Source of the DNA: Acidimicrobiales bacterium
Lineage (GTDB): Bacteria; Actinomycetota; Acidimicrobiia; Acidimicrobiales; Aldehydirespiratoraceae
Direction of reading: 5' to 3'
NCBI GenBank assembly: GCA_029263215.1
Contig: JAJCXY010000033.1
Location: 1-43,341, forward strand
DNA: 43,341 bases
The notes beneath the pieces are model-generated. The model was not told the origin of the DNA and ran no database searches. It worked only from the letters and a program-made list of their open reading frames with translations. Of this stretch, positions 17,156 to 25,518 are shown piece after piece. Every line of letters starts with the position of its first letter. Within the stretch, counting starts at the first letter, position 1. The position numbers and the translations under genes were made by a program.

Positions 17156-18579
17156 CCACCAAGGTGTTCGCCTGCGCCGATTCACCCAACGTCGCCTACC
17201 GAGGCGCTGAGGCGGAGCTGATCCCCGGATTGTGCGAGTCTCCTTCGCAGATCTCAGAGCGGATCGGTGAGGCGGAGCAGGTCGTGCTCCTGCTTCACCG
17301 ACATCGATATGAGCTCGCCGACGTTCAAAGGGCTCTCAGGGCGGTGGAAATCGACCCGCTGGGAACCCAGATCTTCGACGTCCCGGCCGAAATTTCGGAA
17401 GCGGATCTCGAGGTCACGGTGGCGGGACTTCGACGGCGAGCTGCCGGGTTCGAGGGAAGTCGGCCTGAGCAGCACAAGCCTACGATGCCGAAGGAGATGA
17501 GTCGTCGAAGTGTGCTCAGACCTCCCCGCCCGGTTTACATCGCTGCCCCCATGGTGGATCACCAGACCTGCGCGGCAGCCGACGGATGCCAGGTGTGCGT
17601 CCAGATCTGTCCCCAAGACGCATATCGATCACAGAGAGGTCGAATTCATTTCAACAAGGACCTCTGTGAGCCGTGCGGGCGATGCGTGTCGGGGTGTCCC
17701 ACCGAGGCAATATCGAACCCATCGGCCACACCGGCCATGCTGGCTGCCCAGATCAGAGCGGTGGTCGACCACGCTGATGCCCCAGTGGGACTTCGCTTCG
17801 TCTGTAGCGGCACCCTTGCTCCGGCTCCGTCATCGGGTTGGCACGACATAGTGGTGCCGTGCACCGGCATGGTTCCCGGTAGCTGGCTGCTGACGGCTCT
17901 GTTGATGGGGGCAGGCTCGGTCACGGCGCTGGGATGCGCGGATGGAGGGTGCTCTCGCGGACTCGACGGGCACAGCCGAGCCGCGATCGACTTCGCTCGA
18001 GCCGCTCTCACCGCCTGCGGTCTTGATCTCGTTTCGGTGTGCTCAGGGTCTGAAATCGAGATCGGGGCACCGGTCGCCCACGAGAACTTCTCGGCCCCGT
18101 TCACCCACGCTGGCGATGTCGACGTGATGCTCACCCTCGCAGCGCTGACCGGAGTGGACATCGACGAGGTCCACAATGCCACCAACATTGGGGTTGTCAC
18201 CATCGACCCGGCTTCATGCACCCTGTGTGCCCAGTGCGCCCAGGCTTGTCCCACTTCAGCGATCCAAGCCGGTTCGGAGGGCGTCACGATCGTTCTCTCG
18301 TTTGATGCGGCGGCCTGTACCAACTGTGGACAGTGCACGATTGCGTGCCCCGAGATCACGCGCGGGGCCATAGCGCTGTCAGCGAAGGTCGACGTCGAGT
18401 TGTTGAGGGCGGGTCGGCGAACCATCAACCAGGGGACGGTTCTCGTGTGCGAGTCGTGTGGGAAACCGATTGCGCCCTCGTCGTTGATGGACCGGATCGG
18501 TGAACTGCTCGGCGACGAGTTCGACGACACCATGGCCTACCTGAGCCGCAAGTGCATGGATTGCCGCACACTGGGGTGA
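17152..18579 (+). CDS. cytosolic polyferredoxin with MvhD-like domain and zinc ribbon
   Basis: A 475-residue protein from GTG 17152, with no export signal. Residues 1-120 form an unassigned domain. A two-cluster ferredoxin follows (C140, C146, C149, C153; C172, C175, C178, C182). About 215-320 resembles MvhD/FrhD, the [2Fe-2S] subunit that links hydrogenases to heterodisulfide reductase (FVCSG, VPCTGM, GCADGGCSRG). A second two-cluster ferredoxin is at about 350-415, and a CxxC...CxxC zinc-ribbon-like end (CESC ... CMDC) closes it. It resembles fused Hdr/Mvh electron-relay proteins. Its presence as last gene in a periplasmic molybdoenzyme operon implies a cytosolic electron partner or an assembly role. 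Confidence 0.85.
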   Translation: MTTKVFACADSPNVAYRGAEAELIPGLCESPSQISERIGEAEQVVLLLHRHRYELADVQRALRAVEIDPLGTQIFDVPAEISEADLEVTVAGLRRRAAGFEGSRPEQHKPTMPKEMSRRSVLRPPRPVYIAAPMVDHQTCAAADGCQVCVQICPQDAYRSQRGRIHFNKDLCEPCGRCVSGCPTEAISNPSATPAMLAAQIRAVVDHADAPVGLRFVCSGTLAPAPSSGWHDIVVPCTGMVPGSWLLTALLMGAGSVTALGCADGGCSRGLDGHSRAAIDFARAALTACGLDLVSVCSGSEIEIGAPVAHENFSAPFTHAGDVDVMLTLAALTGVDIDEVHNATNIGVVTIDPASCTLCAQCAQACPTSAIQAGSEGVTIVLSFDAAACTNCGQCTIACPEITRGAIALSAKVDVELLRAGRRTINQGTVLVCESCGKPIAPSSLMDRIGELLGDEFDDTMAYLSRKCMDCRTLG

Positions 18580-18594
18580 CAGTGCCGACCGCGG

Positions 18595-19053
18595 TCAGAC
18601 CTCGAGGGTGTCCTTGATCCGGGCGAGCGTGCGTTCGAGTCCCTTCACCATTGCCGCGGAACGGCGAGCCACGGTGGAGTAGAGAAACTTCTGCCAGCCG
18701 GTGTACGGCGGATGGCTGTACGACTCCGTGAGCACCGTGGCGCCGTCGTGGCCGGCGAACTCGTAGCGCCATGTCGTGTAGCCCTCGGTGACGAACTCGA
18801 AGACCTCTCCGGGTACGCACTCGGTGATTTCGGAGGTGGTGGTCCATTCCTTCAAGGTGATCGGTCCGAGCTTGGCGATGTTGTCGCCCTGGAACTCGGC
18901 CCCGACCACCGGTCCGGTGGCTGGGGAAACCCAGCGGCCCGAAATGCATTCGGGGCTCCAGTCGCCCATCTTCGTGACGTCGGCGACGGCATCGAACACA
19001 TCAGCTCGATCGCGTTCGACGACGGTGCTGGCCGACCCGGTGATGTTGCTCAT
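18595..19053 (-). CDS. SRPBCC (polyketide cyclase/START-like) family protein
   Basis: A 152-residue protein starting at ATG 19053 (MSNITGSASTVVERDRADVF); longer in-frame sequence upstream reads into the neighbouring gene and looks spurious. The helix-grip pattern is clear: a first strand then RADVFDAVADVTKMGDWSPEC, long middle strands with GAEFQGDN and EVFEFVTEGYTTWRYEF, and a long C-terminal helix (VKGLERTLARIKDTLEV). The family binds hydrophobic ligands in a deep cavity; the particular ligand is unknown. It lies 28 bases downstream of the hydroxymethyltransferase gene on the same strand and may share its transcript. It converges with the polyferredoxin gene. Confidence 0.85.
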   Translation of the reverse strand: MSNITGSASTVVERDRADVFDAVADVTKMGDWSPECISGRWVSPATGPVVGAEFQGDNIAKLGPITLKEWTTTSEITECVPGEVFEFVTEGYTTWRYEFAGHDGATVLTESYSHPPYTGWQKFLYSTVARRSAAMVKGLERTLARIKDTLEV

Positions 19054-19081
19054 GGCGGTGTTTCTAGCGGATCGCGTGCAC

Positions 19082-20341
19082 TCACACCGAATAGATCGGG
19101 AATCGGGAGACGAGTCCGTCGACCTCGCCGCGAACACGTGCCGCAACCGATTCGATGGAGCCCGACTTCATCGACTCCACCACATCGGCGATCCAATGCC
19201 CGATCTGGGTGAACTCGGCGACGCCCAAGCCGCGGGCAGTGCCGGCCGACGAGCCGAGCCGCAGGCCCGACGTGATTTTGGGCGGTTGAGGATCGTCGGG
19301 CACACCGTTCTTGTTGGCCGTCAGACCGGCGCTCTCCAGGGCATCGGAGGCGGCTGCGCCGGTGAGGGCCAGGGGGCGGAGGTCGATCACCAGCAAGGGA
19401 GTATCGGTTCCGCCAGTGAGCACTGTGGTGCCCCGCTCCACCAGGGTGGCCGCGAGGGCTCGGGCATTGTCGAGCACGCCGTTGGCGTAGTGCTCGAACT
19501 CCGGCGACATCGCCTCCTTGAAGGCCACCGCCTTAGCCGCGACTGAGTTGAGGATTACCGATCCCTGCACTCCGGGGAACACAGCGGAGTTCAGCTTGCG
19601 AGCGAGGTCGTCTCGATGAGACAAGATGAACCCGCCCCGCACGCCGCGGAGGTTCTTGTAGGTGGTGGCGGTAACGACATCCGCCACGGGCACCGGGTCG
19701 GGATGGAGCCCGACCGCTACGAGACCGGCCCAATGGGCCATGTCGACCAACAGGGTCGCTCCGACCGCGTCGGCCACCGAACGAAAGCGCTCGAAATCGA
19801 TGGCGCGCGGGTAGGCCGAGCCGCCAGCGATGATGAGCTTGGGGGAGGTGGCGCGGGCGGTGGCAGCCATGGCGTCGTAGTCGAGGAAGCCATCACCGTC
19901 GACCCCGTAGCTCACGACATCGAACCAGCGGCCCGAGATGTTGGGTCCCGCGCCGTGGCTGAGATGGCCCCCCGCGGAAAGGTCCATGGAGAGAACGCTG
20001 TCGCCAGGGGTGAGGAAGGCGAGAAACACCGCGAGGTTCGCCTGGGAGCCGGAATGGGGTTGCACGTTGGCGTAGCGGGCTCCGAACAGCTGCATCGCCC
20101 GTTCGATGGCGAGGGATTCGATCCGGTCGGCATGCTCGGCGCCGCCGTAATAGCGGCCCCCCGGATATCCCTCGACGGTCTTGTTCACCATCGGTGAGCC
20201 GATCGCCTCCAGGGTGGCCCGGCTCACCAGGTTTTCAGAAGCGATCAGTTCGATTCCGTCGCGCTGACGAGACGTCTCGGCCTCGAGGGCGGCGAAGATC
20301 TCGGGGTCGACGCTTTGCAGTCCGGCGGTGAAGTGGCGCAC
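19082..20341 (-). CDS. serine hydroxymethyltransferase homologue, divergent active site
   Basis: A 419-residue fold-type I PLP enzyme from GTG 20341 that aligns with E. coli GlyA residue for residue over the first 230 positions. PLP-binding D200, H203 and Schiff-base K229 are present, as are Y65, the PHSGSQAN loop and the substrate-carboxylate Arg (SGLR). Two positions that are strongly conserved in true GlyA differ: Y55 is Thr (NKTVEGYPG instead of NKYAEGYPG) and H228 before the lysine is Tyr (TTYKNLRG instead of TTHKTL.G). The enzyme may still use tetrahydrofolate and serine/glycine, but an alternative substrate such as an alpha-substituted serine is possible. The window does not show whether a standard glyA exists elsewhere. 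Confidence 0.88.
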   Translation of the reverse strand: MRHFTAGLQSVDPEIFAALEAETSRQRDGIELIASENLVSRATLEAIGSPMVNKTVEGYPGGRYYGGAEHADRIESLAIERAMQLFGARYANVQPHSGSQANLAVFLAFLTPGDSVLSMDLSAGGHLSHGAGPNISGRWFDVVSYGVDGDGFLDYDAMAATARATSPKLIIAGGSAYPRAIDFERFRSVADAVGATLLVDMAHWAGLVAVGLHPDPVPVADVVTATTYKNLRGVRGGFILSHRDDLARKLNSAVFPGVQGSVILNSVAAKAVAFKEAMSPEFEHYANGVLDNARALAATLVERGTTVLTGGTDTPLLVIDLRPLALTGAAASDALESAGLTANKNGVPDDPQPPKITSGLRLGSSAGTARGLGVAEFTQIGHWIADVVESMKSGSIESVAARVRGEVDGLVSRFPIYSV

Positions 20342-20349
20342 GCGGAAGG

Positions 20350-20355
20350 ATCGTA
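20350..20355 (-). promoter_or_regulatory. -10 hexamer of leaderless-type hydroxymethyltransferase promoter
   Basis: On the minus strand TACGAT matches TANNNT and ends eight bases before the GTG at 20341. No ribosome site lies between them, so the message probably begins at or near the start codon. Confidence 0.4.
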
Positions 20356-20374
20356 GCGGTGACCACCGGAAGGC

Positions 20375-20397
20375 GTCGGCCCCGGTGCCGGGGCGAC
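20375..20397 (-). terminator. hairpin terminator after the multicopper oxidase gene
   Basis: An almost perfect GC-rich inverted repeat (GTCGGCCCCGG / CCGGGG-CGAC, loop TGC, one bulged base) begins three bases past the stop codon of the 20401 gene. It has no U-tract, as is common in high-GC actinobacteria. It would separate the oxidase operon from the hydroxymethyltransferase gene. Confidence 0.55.
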
Positions 20398-20400
20398 CTA

Positions 20401-23400
20401 CTACACCGTGAGATTGCGGTAGAGGCGGGCGAGGAAGGCTGCCATTTCTTCTCGGGTCACGTCGCGGTCAGGCGAATAGGTGTCGTCCGACGTGCCGGTC
20501 GTGAGCCGAAGGTTGTAGATGCACACGATGTCGCTGGCGAAAGGCGATGCCGGCACATCGGTGAATGGGGTGGGCGTGGTGTCGCAGGACTTGCCGGTGA
20601 CGACTCGGTAGAGGCGGGCGAGGAAGGCTGCCATTTCTTCTCGGGTCACGTCGCGGTCAGGCGAGTAGGTCGTGGCCGAGGTGCCGGTTGTGACACCCAG
20701 GTTGTAGATGCATGCGATGTCGTCATCGGCGAACGATGTGGCTGCCACGTCGGTGAAGGGGTGGGTGAGCATCGACAGGCAGTCCACCAACGCCACCCCC
20801 AGCACTGGCGCTGGTGGGCCCGGCGCCGGTGCTGGAGGTGATGTCGAGCCGGGGGTTTCACCCGGAGGCTGCGGAGGCAGCGTCAACAGATCTGGTTGGG
20901 CGTCGTCGAACGTGCGGAAGATGCCCCACATGCCGGCGTCCATGAACGGCATGCGATGATCCGACACCAGATAGTCGGCCGCCGACGGAGCGCCGCCGCC
21001 GGCGCCATCGATCAAATGGACATCGAACGACTCGCCCGGTAGCACAGCCTTGGATGAGAGCTGTTGGGAACCAGCCATGTCGGGTTCCCACGCGAAGCGG
21101 TGCCCATCGAGGCCGAAGACATGGGCCCCTTCGCCGGCACCGACCCCCACTCTGAGCCGCACGGGATCACCCACATAGGCCCGGATGAGCGTGTTGGGGT
21201 CGCCGTGGGTATCGCTGTCGTACACCAGGGCTGGATCCGGATTGACGTTGATCCGGCTGCCCAGAATCGATGGGTCGGTCGGGTCGGCGCCGTAGTTGAT
21301 GCCGGCGAAACCTTCGACAGCGGTGGGGTAGGGCATCGTCGATTGGCCGATGCGGTCGTCGGACTCCTGCATCAGCAGCACGTGCTCGCGGAAGTTGCCG
21401 GTTGGCCCGATGATGTCGGCGGACACCCCGGACTCGATCGGCGATCCGTCGGTGGGGTCTCGCCAGGTGGCGCCGGCCGGTTCCACGACCACCGCGCCGA
21501 ACGCTCCCAAGGCGATGTCTTCTACGGCCGCGAGATCGGTGAACAGGGCTGTGCCCAGTTCCTTGTCGGCGTAGAAACGGTATGTTCGGCGCTCGCCGGG
21601 AGCGACACTCGAGTCCTGGTTGAACCCAATGCTCGCGCCCTGCGAACCCTGGGGATCGGACAGGAGTTTGCTCAGGCTCAGGCCGGCTCGTCTGAGAAGG
21701 TCGTTGCGGAGCCGGATCTCCAGGCAGTCGCCCTCGTTGACCCTCAACACGAGAGGCTCGGGCGACAGGATTCCGTCGATGATGTCCTGCTGGTCGGTCT
21801 CCAGCGCATACATGATTCCACCAAAGGGAAGCAGGGTGTCGAAGATCGCGACGTCGTGACGTCTGACGGGGGCTCCGGCCGGACACGGGTTTCCGGGGTC
21901 GGTGGCCACCGCAGGCGCGCCGCCGGTGAAGGTCTGTTGAGGGAATCCACCGGCACGATCCGGTGGCGCGGCATGGCCGGGGAGGGGTCGTAGATCGGAC
22001 TGGAGCGTGTCGTGCACCCGCATCAGGCCCCAGGCCCCGTCTTCGAGGTCGGCGGCGATCGTGTTGTAGATGAGATAGTCGCCCGGTTGACCTGATTCCC
22101 CGCCAGCACCACTCTCGAGCACCAGGTCCTCACGCTCGGAGATACCGATGCTTATCGTGTCGTGCAGCCGGGCCTCGGTAGCGAATCGTTCCTCCTGGAA
22201 CCGGTGCCCGGTGACACTGATCGTGCCCATGCGCTCCATCACGCCCAGGCTGCGCAGAACCACGTCGTCGTGGAGATAGGTGCGCAAGAGAGGTGTCATC
22301 GGGTCGCCGTTGGTCACCGATGAGAACGGGAACTCGCTGTCGCGATCCTTCAGCGGCTCGGACCTGAGATTCAGTGATGAGATGGTTCGATTCTCGGGGA
22401 ACGGAAGCGGCAACTGGTCGGTCACCATGACCACCAGTTCGCGGAAGCTGCCGCTCTGTCCGGCCCCGACACTCGACGTCTCAGGCGTGTGGATGTCGGC
22501 CACAGTGCCGGAGCGGATCTCGGCCCCGGTGACCGGGTCGTGGTAGGTGGATCCCTCGGGTTCGACGATGTGAGCACCGAAGAGGCCGTGCCCCCAGTTG
22601 TTGAAATCGACGTGGTCGTGGAAGAACACCGTGCCGTCGTCGACATCGGAGTACCAGATGTACTGGGCGAACTCGACGCCGGCCGCTTCGCCGACACCGT
22701 GGATGTTGATCAGGGGCGCGTCGAGAGAAATAGTGGTGCCACTGATTGCCGTGATCGTCCGGATCTCGGTGCAGCGTCGGTCGGAATTGTCGGGCACCGC
22801 GACGGGCGCCCCGGACGTCGGGTCACACATCCCCTCACCCAGGCCCACGCCGATCGAGATACCCACCCTCAGCCGGTCGACGTTGGTGACATCGATCGTC
22901 GTCGTTCCCGGGGTGGCCGCGCTGACCAGGGTGCGGTTCTCGCTGGCGATCGGCCGGACCGACTGCTCATACGCGTACCCAGTGATGACGCCGTCGGAAG
23001 CTTGGGGATCGAACTGCACGAAGTGGGTGTGTATGTTCGCCTTGGCATGGCCACCGTGATTGGCATCGAGTTGCTCGCTGGTGAAGATCAACGACAGGCA
23101 GTCGCCCACACTGGATCGAAGCACCAGCGGCTCGGCTTTCTGGACGCCGGCCCGGATGGCCTCGACATTCTCGTTGAGGGCATAGAGCATTCCGTCGGAA
23201 ATCACGGCGCCGGGCGCTACTTCGATCGGCAGATCGATGGCGGTGATGGGATACTGGAGTCTTCGTGTATTCGGTACGACCTCGTTCGAGGGACAGATGC
23301 CGTCGGGGCGCGTCGCGCTACCGTCCACCCCGAGCCAGGGGGCTCCAGAGTGGCCGTTTCCGGCAAAGGGCGGTCTCTTACCCAGATGAGGACTGAACTG

Positions 23401-25518
23401 GGGCCAGGCGAGGCGTCCGTTGTCGAGGTTGAACAGGATCGCGCGCCGCGAACCCGGCGTCGGGGATGAGTAATTCGGCCATGATCGGACTTCTTCGGGC
23501 TCAGACATGAACAGCGGCTGGCTCAGGTCGCCACCCACATAGTCGATCACCCAGTCCCAAACAGTGGCGTCCTCGCCGTCGATCCTCACACCCTGGGGCG
23601 GAAGAAGATCGGCGACGTACTCCTCGATCGCGATCTCGTCGGGCTGGTCGACATCGATAGCGGCGACGATGGTCTTGCCCTCTACGACGGTGCCCATGAG
23701 GCTGAGCGAGTTGCCGGGCTCGGCGACGGGTGGAGCGACATAGCCCGCGTCGGCCGGCATCAGTGCCAGGTCGGCTTGTCGGGTGTCGAACACCCGCCAG
23801 AACGACCACATTCCGGCGACGTAGTGCTGGCCGATGTGGCAATGGAACAAGAAGTCGCCGGCGGCTTGCTGACAGCCACCTGCGCCGCACTCGTGTTCGA
23901 GGTTGTAGTTTTCGCCGGGGCCGACGGCCTGGGAGTCTGTCCTCGTCGAAGTCGCGCTCGGTGTGGGGACCTTGTTCAGTCCACCGGTGAACTCGCCGGA
24001 CTCGACCTCGGGCTGGCGCCGCCAACGGTCTCCTCCCCCGTGGAGGTGGTAGACGTGGAACATCTCACTGCCGGGGTGGGAAAGACGGGTCTTGGTGGGT
24101 TCACCGAGGTACGACCTCGGAATCGGCGTAGCCGGATCGCCGAACGTGTAGGAGCTGTAGGCGAGCGACTTCTGTTCGGGCGCGAGCAAGAGGCGGTTTC
24201 GGAACGGCTCGCTGCGATAGTTGAGAGCTCGAGAGCCAGGGCGGTAGGCCCCCGACACCTCGTCGTCGATGACGGGCAGCTTGTCGTCGTTGATGTCGAG
24301 GACCTCGAAGTCCTCGTCGCCAACTTCGTGCATCATGATCACGAACTCGCGGAAGTCCACGCCGAACGGGTCGACGATGATGGCTTCCCAGCCACTCAGC
24401 AGGGGCTGACCGGGGATCTCCGGATGGAAGTACTCCGAGCCGGCAGGCTCGATGACCAGCTGGCCGAACAGGCCGTGAGCCAGGGTTTGACGCATCTCGA
24501 CGTGGCTGTGGAACTGGTAGCTCCCCTCGGCGAGAGGGTCGCTGGGGATGGCAAAGGTGTAGGTGGTGGTCTGGCCGAACTCGGTGGCACCGGCGCGGTT
24601 GTTACCGACATTGCCCGGGGAGTTCGCGGCGGTGTGAGCCAGGCCGTGCACGTTGAACGTGGCATCACGATTCGTCATCCGATTCGTGAAGTTGACGATG
24701 AGGCATTCACCCACGTTGGCGCGGATCACCAAGGCCTGGATGGCGTCGTTGCGCAACCCGGGGGACACCTCACCCGTCCGTTCCTGGGTTCGCACCGCGG
24801 GGATCTGGCTCTCGAGTACGTACATCGAGGCGGTGGGGTCGTGGTCGCCGAAGCGGTTGAGGACCATGTCGACGTTGATCGCGGCCACGTCGTAGGAGCG
24901 CTCGGGCGCTCCCACCTCGCAACCGTCGGCGGTGACAGCTCCTGTTGCCGCGGCGGGGTCGATGTTGCCCAGCGGGTTCGGCTGCACGACTACAGCGGCC
25001 ATCACCGCGAAGGCGACAGCGACGCGAAGCATCCTGGGACGAGAAACCAGCGATACCGAAATCGGTTGGGTCAGGAAGTGGATTCCGAACAGCAACAGCG
25101 GGAATGCCATGGCTTGCCCGATGAGTGAATCGTGGACCGCGTGGATCAGCCACGGGCCTTCCTCGAGTCCGTGTCCGCCGAAGGCCTGGTCGATCATTCC
25201 GTGGACCGGCACGGCGACGAGCATCCCGACCATGAAGATCTGGGTGATGATGGCCGCCCGGAGCAGGGGCGACGATCGTCTAGCGGATCTGAATCCCGCG
25301 GCGAGGGTGAGGCCGACATCGACCGCTACATAAGCGACCGGGAAGGCGAGGAGTCCATCGCGCAGCATGTGGGGCAGGAACTCCGCCAGCCCCTCGCTGC
25401 TTCGCGAGAGCAGCGTCTCGTGGACATAGTGCTGCCAGCTCACGACCACGAAGGCGAGCAAGGCGGCGAGCGCGAGCTTGTCGCGCCCGCCCAACTCTTT
25501 GGAGGTGCTCCTATCCAT
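20401..25518 (-). CDS. membrane-anchored triple multicopper oxidase with S-layer-homology end
   Basis: 1705 residues from ATG 25518, eight bases inside the upstream gene's end. Five TM helices occupy about residues 15-190. Three successive multicopper-oxidase-like units follow (about 200-640, 640-1190, 1190-1580). Unit 1 keeps all four copper motifs: HGLAH (near 293), HSH (336), HxxHLH (489) and HCHIGQHYVAGM (about 558-569), so it can house a type 1 copper and a trinuclear cluster. Unit 2 retains HTH (830) and HDH (968) only; unit 3 is degenerate. Two S-layer-homology-like repeats (FTDV...GTS...REEMAAFLARLYR) end the chain. Very large multi-unit oxidases of this kind include MnxG/McoA-type Mn(II) oxidases; that activity is inferred here, not shown. 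Confidence 0.9.
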   Translation of the reverse strand: MDRSTSKELGGRDKLALAALLAFVVVSWQHYVHETLLSRSSEGLAEFLPHMLRDGLLAFPVAYVAVDVGLTLAAGFRSARRSSPLLRAAIITQIFMVGMLVAVPVHGMIDQAFGGHGLEEGPWLIHAVHDSLIGQAMAFPLLLFGIHFLTQPISVSLVSRPRMLRVAVAFAVMAAVVVQPNPLGNIDPAAATGAVTADGCEVGAPERSYDVAAINVDMVLNRFGDHDPTASMYVLESQIPAVRTQERTGEVSPGLRNDAIQALVIRANVGECLIVNFTNRMTNRDATFNVHGLAHTAANSPGNVGNNRAGATEFGQTTTYTFAIPSDPLAEGSYQFHSHVEMRQTLAHGLFGQLVIEPAGSEYFHPEIPGQPLLSGWEAIIVDPFGVDFREFVIMMHEVGDEDFEVLDINDDKLPVIDDEVSGAYRPGSRALNYRSEPFRNRLLLAPEQKSLAYSSYTFGDPATPIPRSYLGEPTKTRLSHPGSEMFHVYHLHGGGDRWRRQPEVESGEFTGGLNKVPTPSATSTRTDSQAVGPGENYNLEHECGAGGCQQAAGDFLFHCHIGQHYVAGMWSFWRVFDTRQADLALMPADAGYVAPPVAEPGNSLSLMGTVVEGKTIVAAIDVDQPDEIAIEEYVADLLPPQGVRIDGEDATVWDWVIDYVGGDLSQPLFMSEPEEVRSWPNYSSPTPGSRRAILFNLDNGRLAWPQFSPHLGKRPPFAGNGHSGAPWLGVDGSATRPDGICPSNEVVPNTRRLQYPITAIDLPIEVAPGAVISDGMLYALNENVEAIRAGVQKAEPLVLRSSVGDCLSLIFTSEQLDANHGGHAKANIHTHFVQFDPQASDGVITGYAYEQSVRPIASENRTLVSAATPGTTTIDVTNVDRLRVGISIGVGLGEGMCDPTSGAPVAVPDNSDRRCTEIRTITAISGTTISLDAPLINIHGVGEAAGVEFAQYIWYSDVDDGTVFFHDHVDFNNWGHGLFGAHIVEPEGSTYHDPVTGAEIRSGTVADIHTPETSSVGAGQSGSFRELVVMVTDQLPLPFPENRTISSLNLRSEPLKDRDSEFPFSSVTNGDPMTPLLRTYLHDDVVLRSLGVMERMGTISVTGHRFQEERFATEARLHDTISIGISEREDLVLESGAGGESGQPGDYLIYNTIAADLEDGAWGLMRVHDTLQSDLRPLPGHAAPPDRAGGFPQQTFTGGAPAVATDPGNPCPAGAPVRRHDVAIFDTLLPFGGIMYALETDQQDIIDGILSPEPLVLRVNEGDCLEIRLRNDLLRRAGLSLSKLLSDPQGSQGASIGFNQDSSVAPGERRTYRFYADKELGTALFTDLAAVEDIALGAFGAVVVEPAGATWRDPTDGSPIESGVSADIIGPTGNFREHVLLMQESDDRIGQSTMPYPTAVEGFAGINYGADPTDPSILGSRINVNPDPALVYDSDTHGDPNTLIRAYVGDPVRLRVGVGAGEGAHVFGLDGHRFAWEPDMAGSQQLSSKAVLPGESFDVHLIDGAGGGAPSAADYLVSDHRMPFMDAGMWGIFRTFDDAQPDLLTLPPQPPGETPGSTSPPAPAPGPPAPVLGVALVDCLSMLTHPFTDVAATSFADDDIACIYNLGVTTGTSATTYSPDRDVTREEMAAFLARLYRVVTGKSCDTTPTPFTDVPASPFASDIVCIYNLRLTTGTSDDTYSPDRDVTREEMAAFLARLYRNLTV
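20417..20664 (-). repeat. 59-bp exact DNA repeat within the S-layer-homology coding region
   Basis: Bases 20417-20475 recur without change at 20606-20664, a period of 189 bases (63 codons). Two protein repeats thus share identical codons, pointing to a recent duplication or gene conversion of the surface-anchoring module. Confidence 0.8.

Noticed and set aside
18587..18596. Perfect 10-bp palindrome GACCGCGGTC between convergent genes as a terminator
   Set aside because: The stem has no loop and is only five base pairs per arm, overlapping a stop codon; too weak to call a terminator.
23776..25128. 450-codon open frame on the plus strand opposite the multicopper oxidase
   Set aside because: The opposite strand encodes all copper-binding motifs here; the plus frame has no motif, start context or ribosome site.
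20401..25518. Copper-containing nitrite reductase or simple laccase as the oxidase's identity
   Set aside because: Unit 1 has the full four-motif trinuclear site of multicopper oxidases, which nitrite reductases lack, and the size and three-unit plan exceed laccases. The exact substrate remains unproven.
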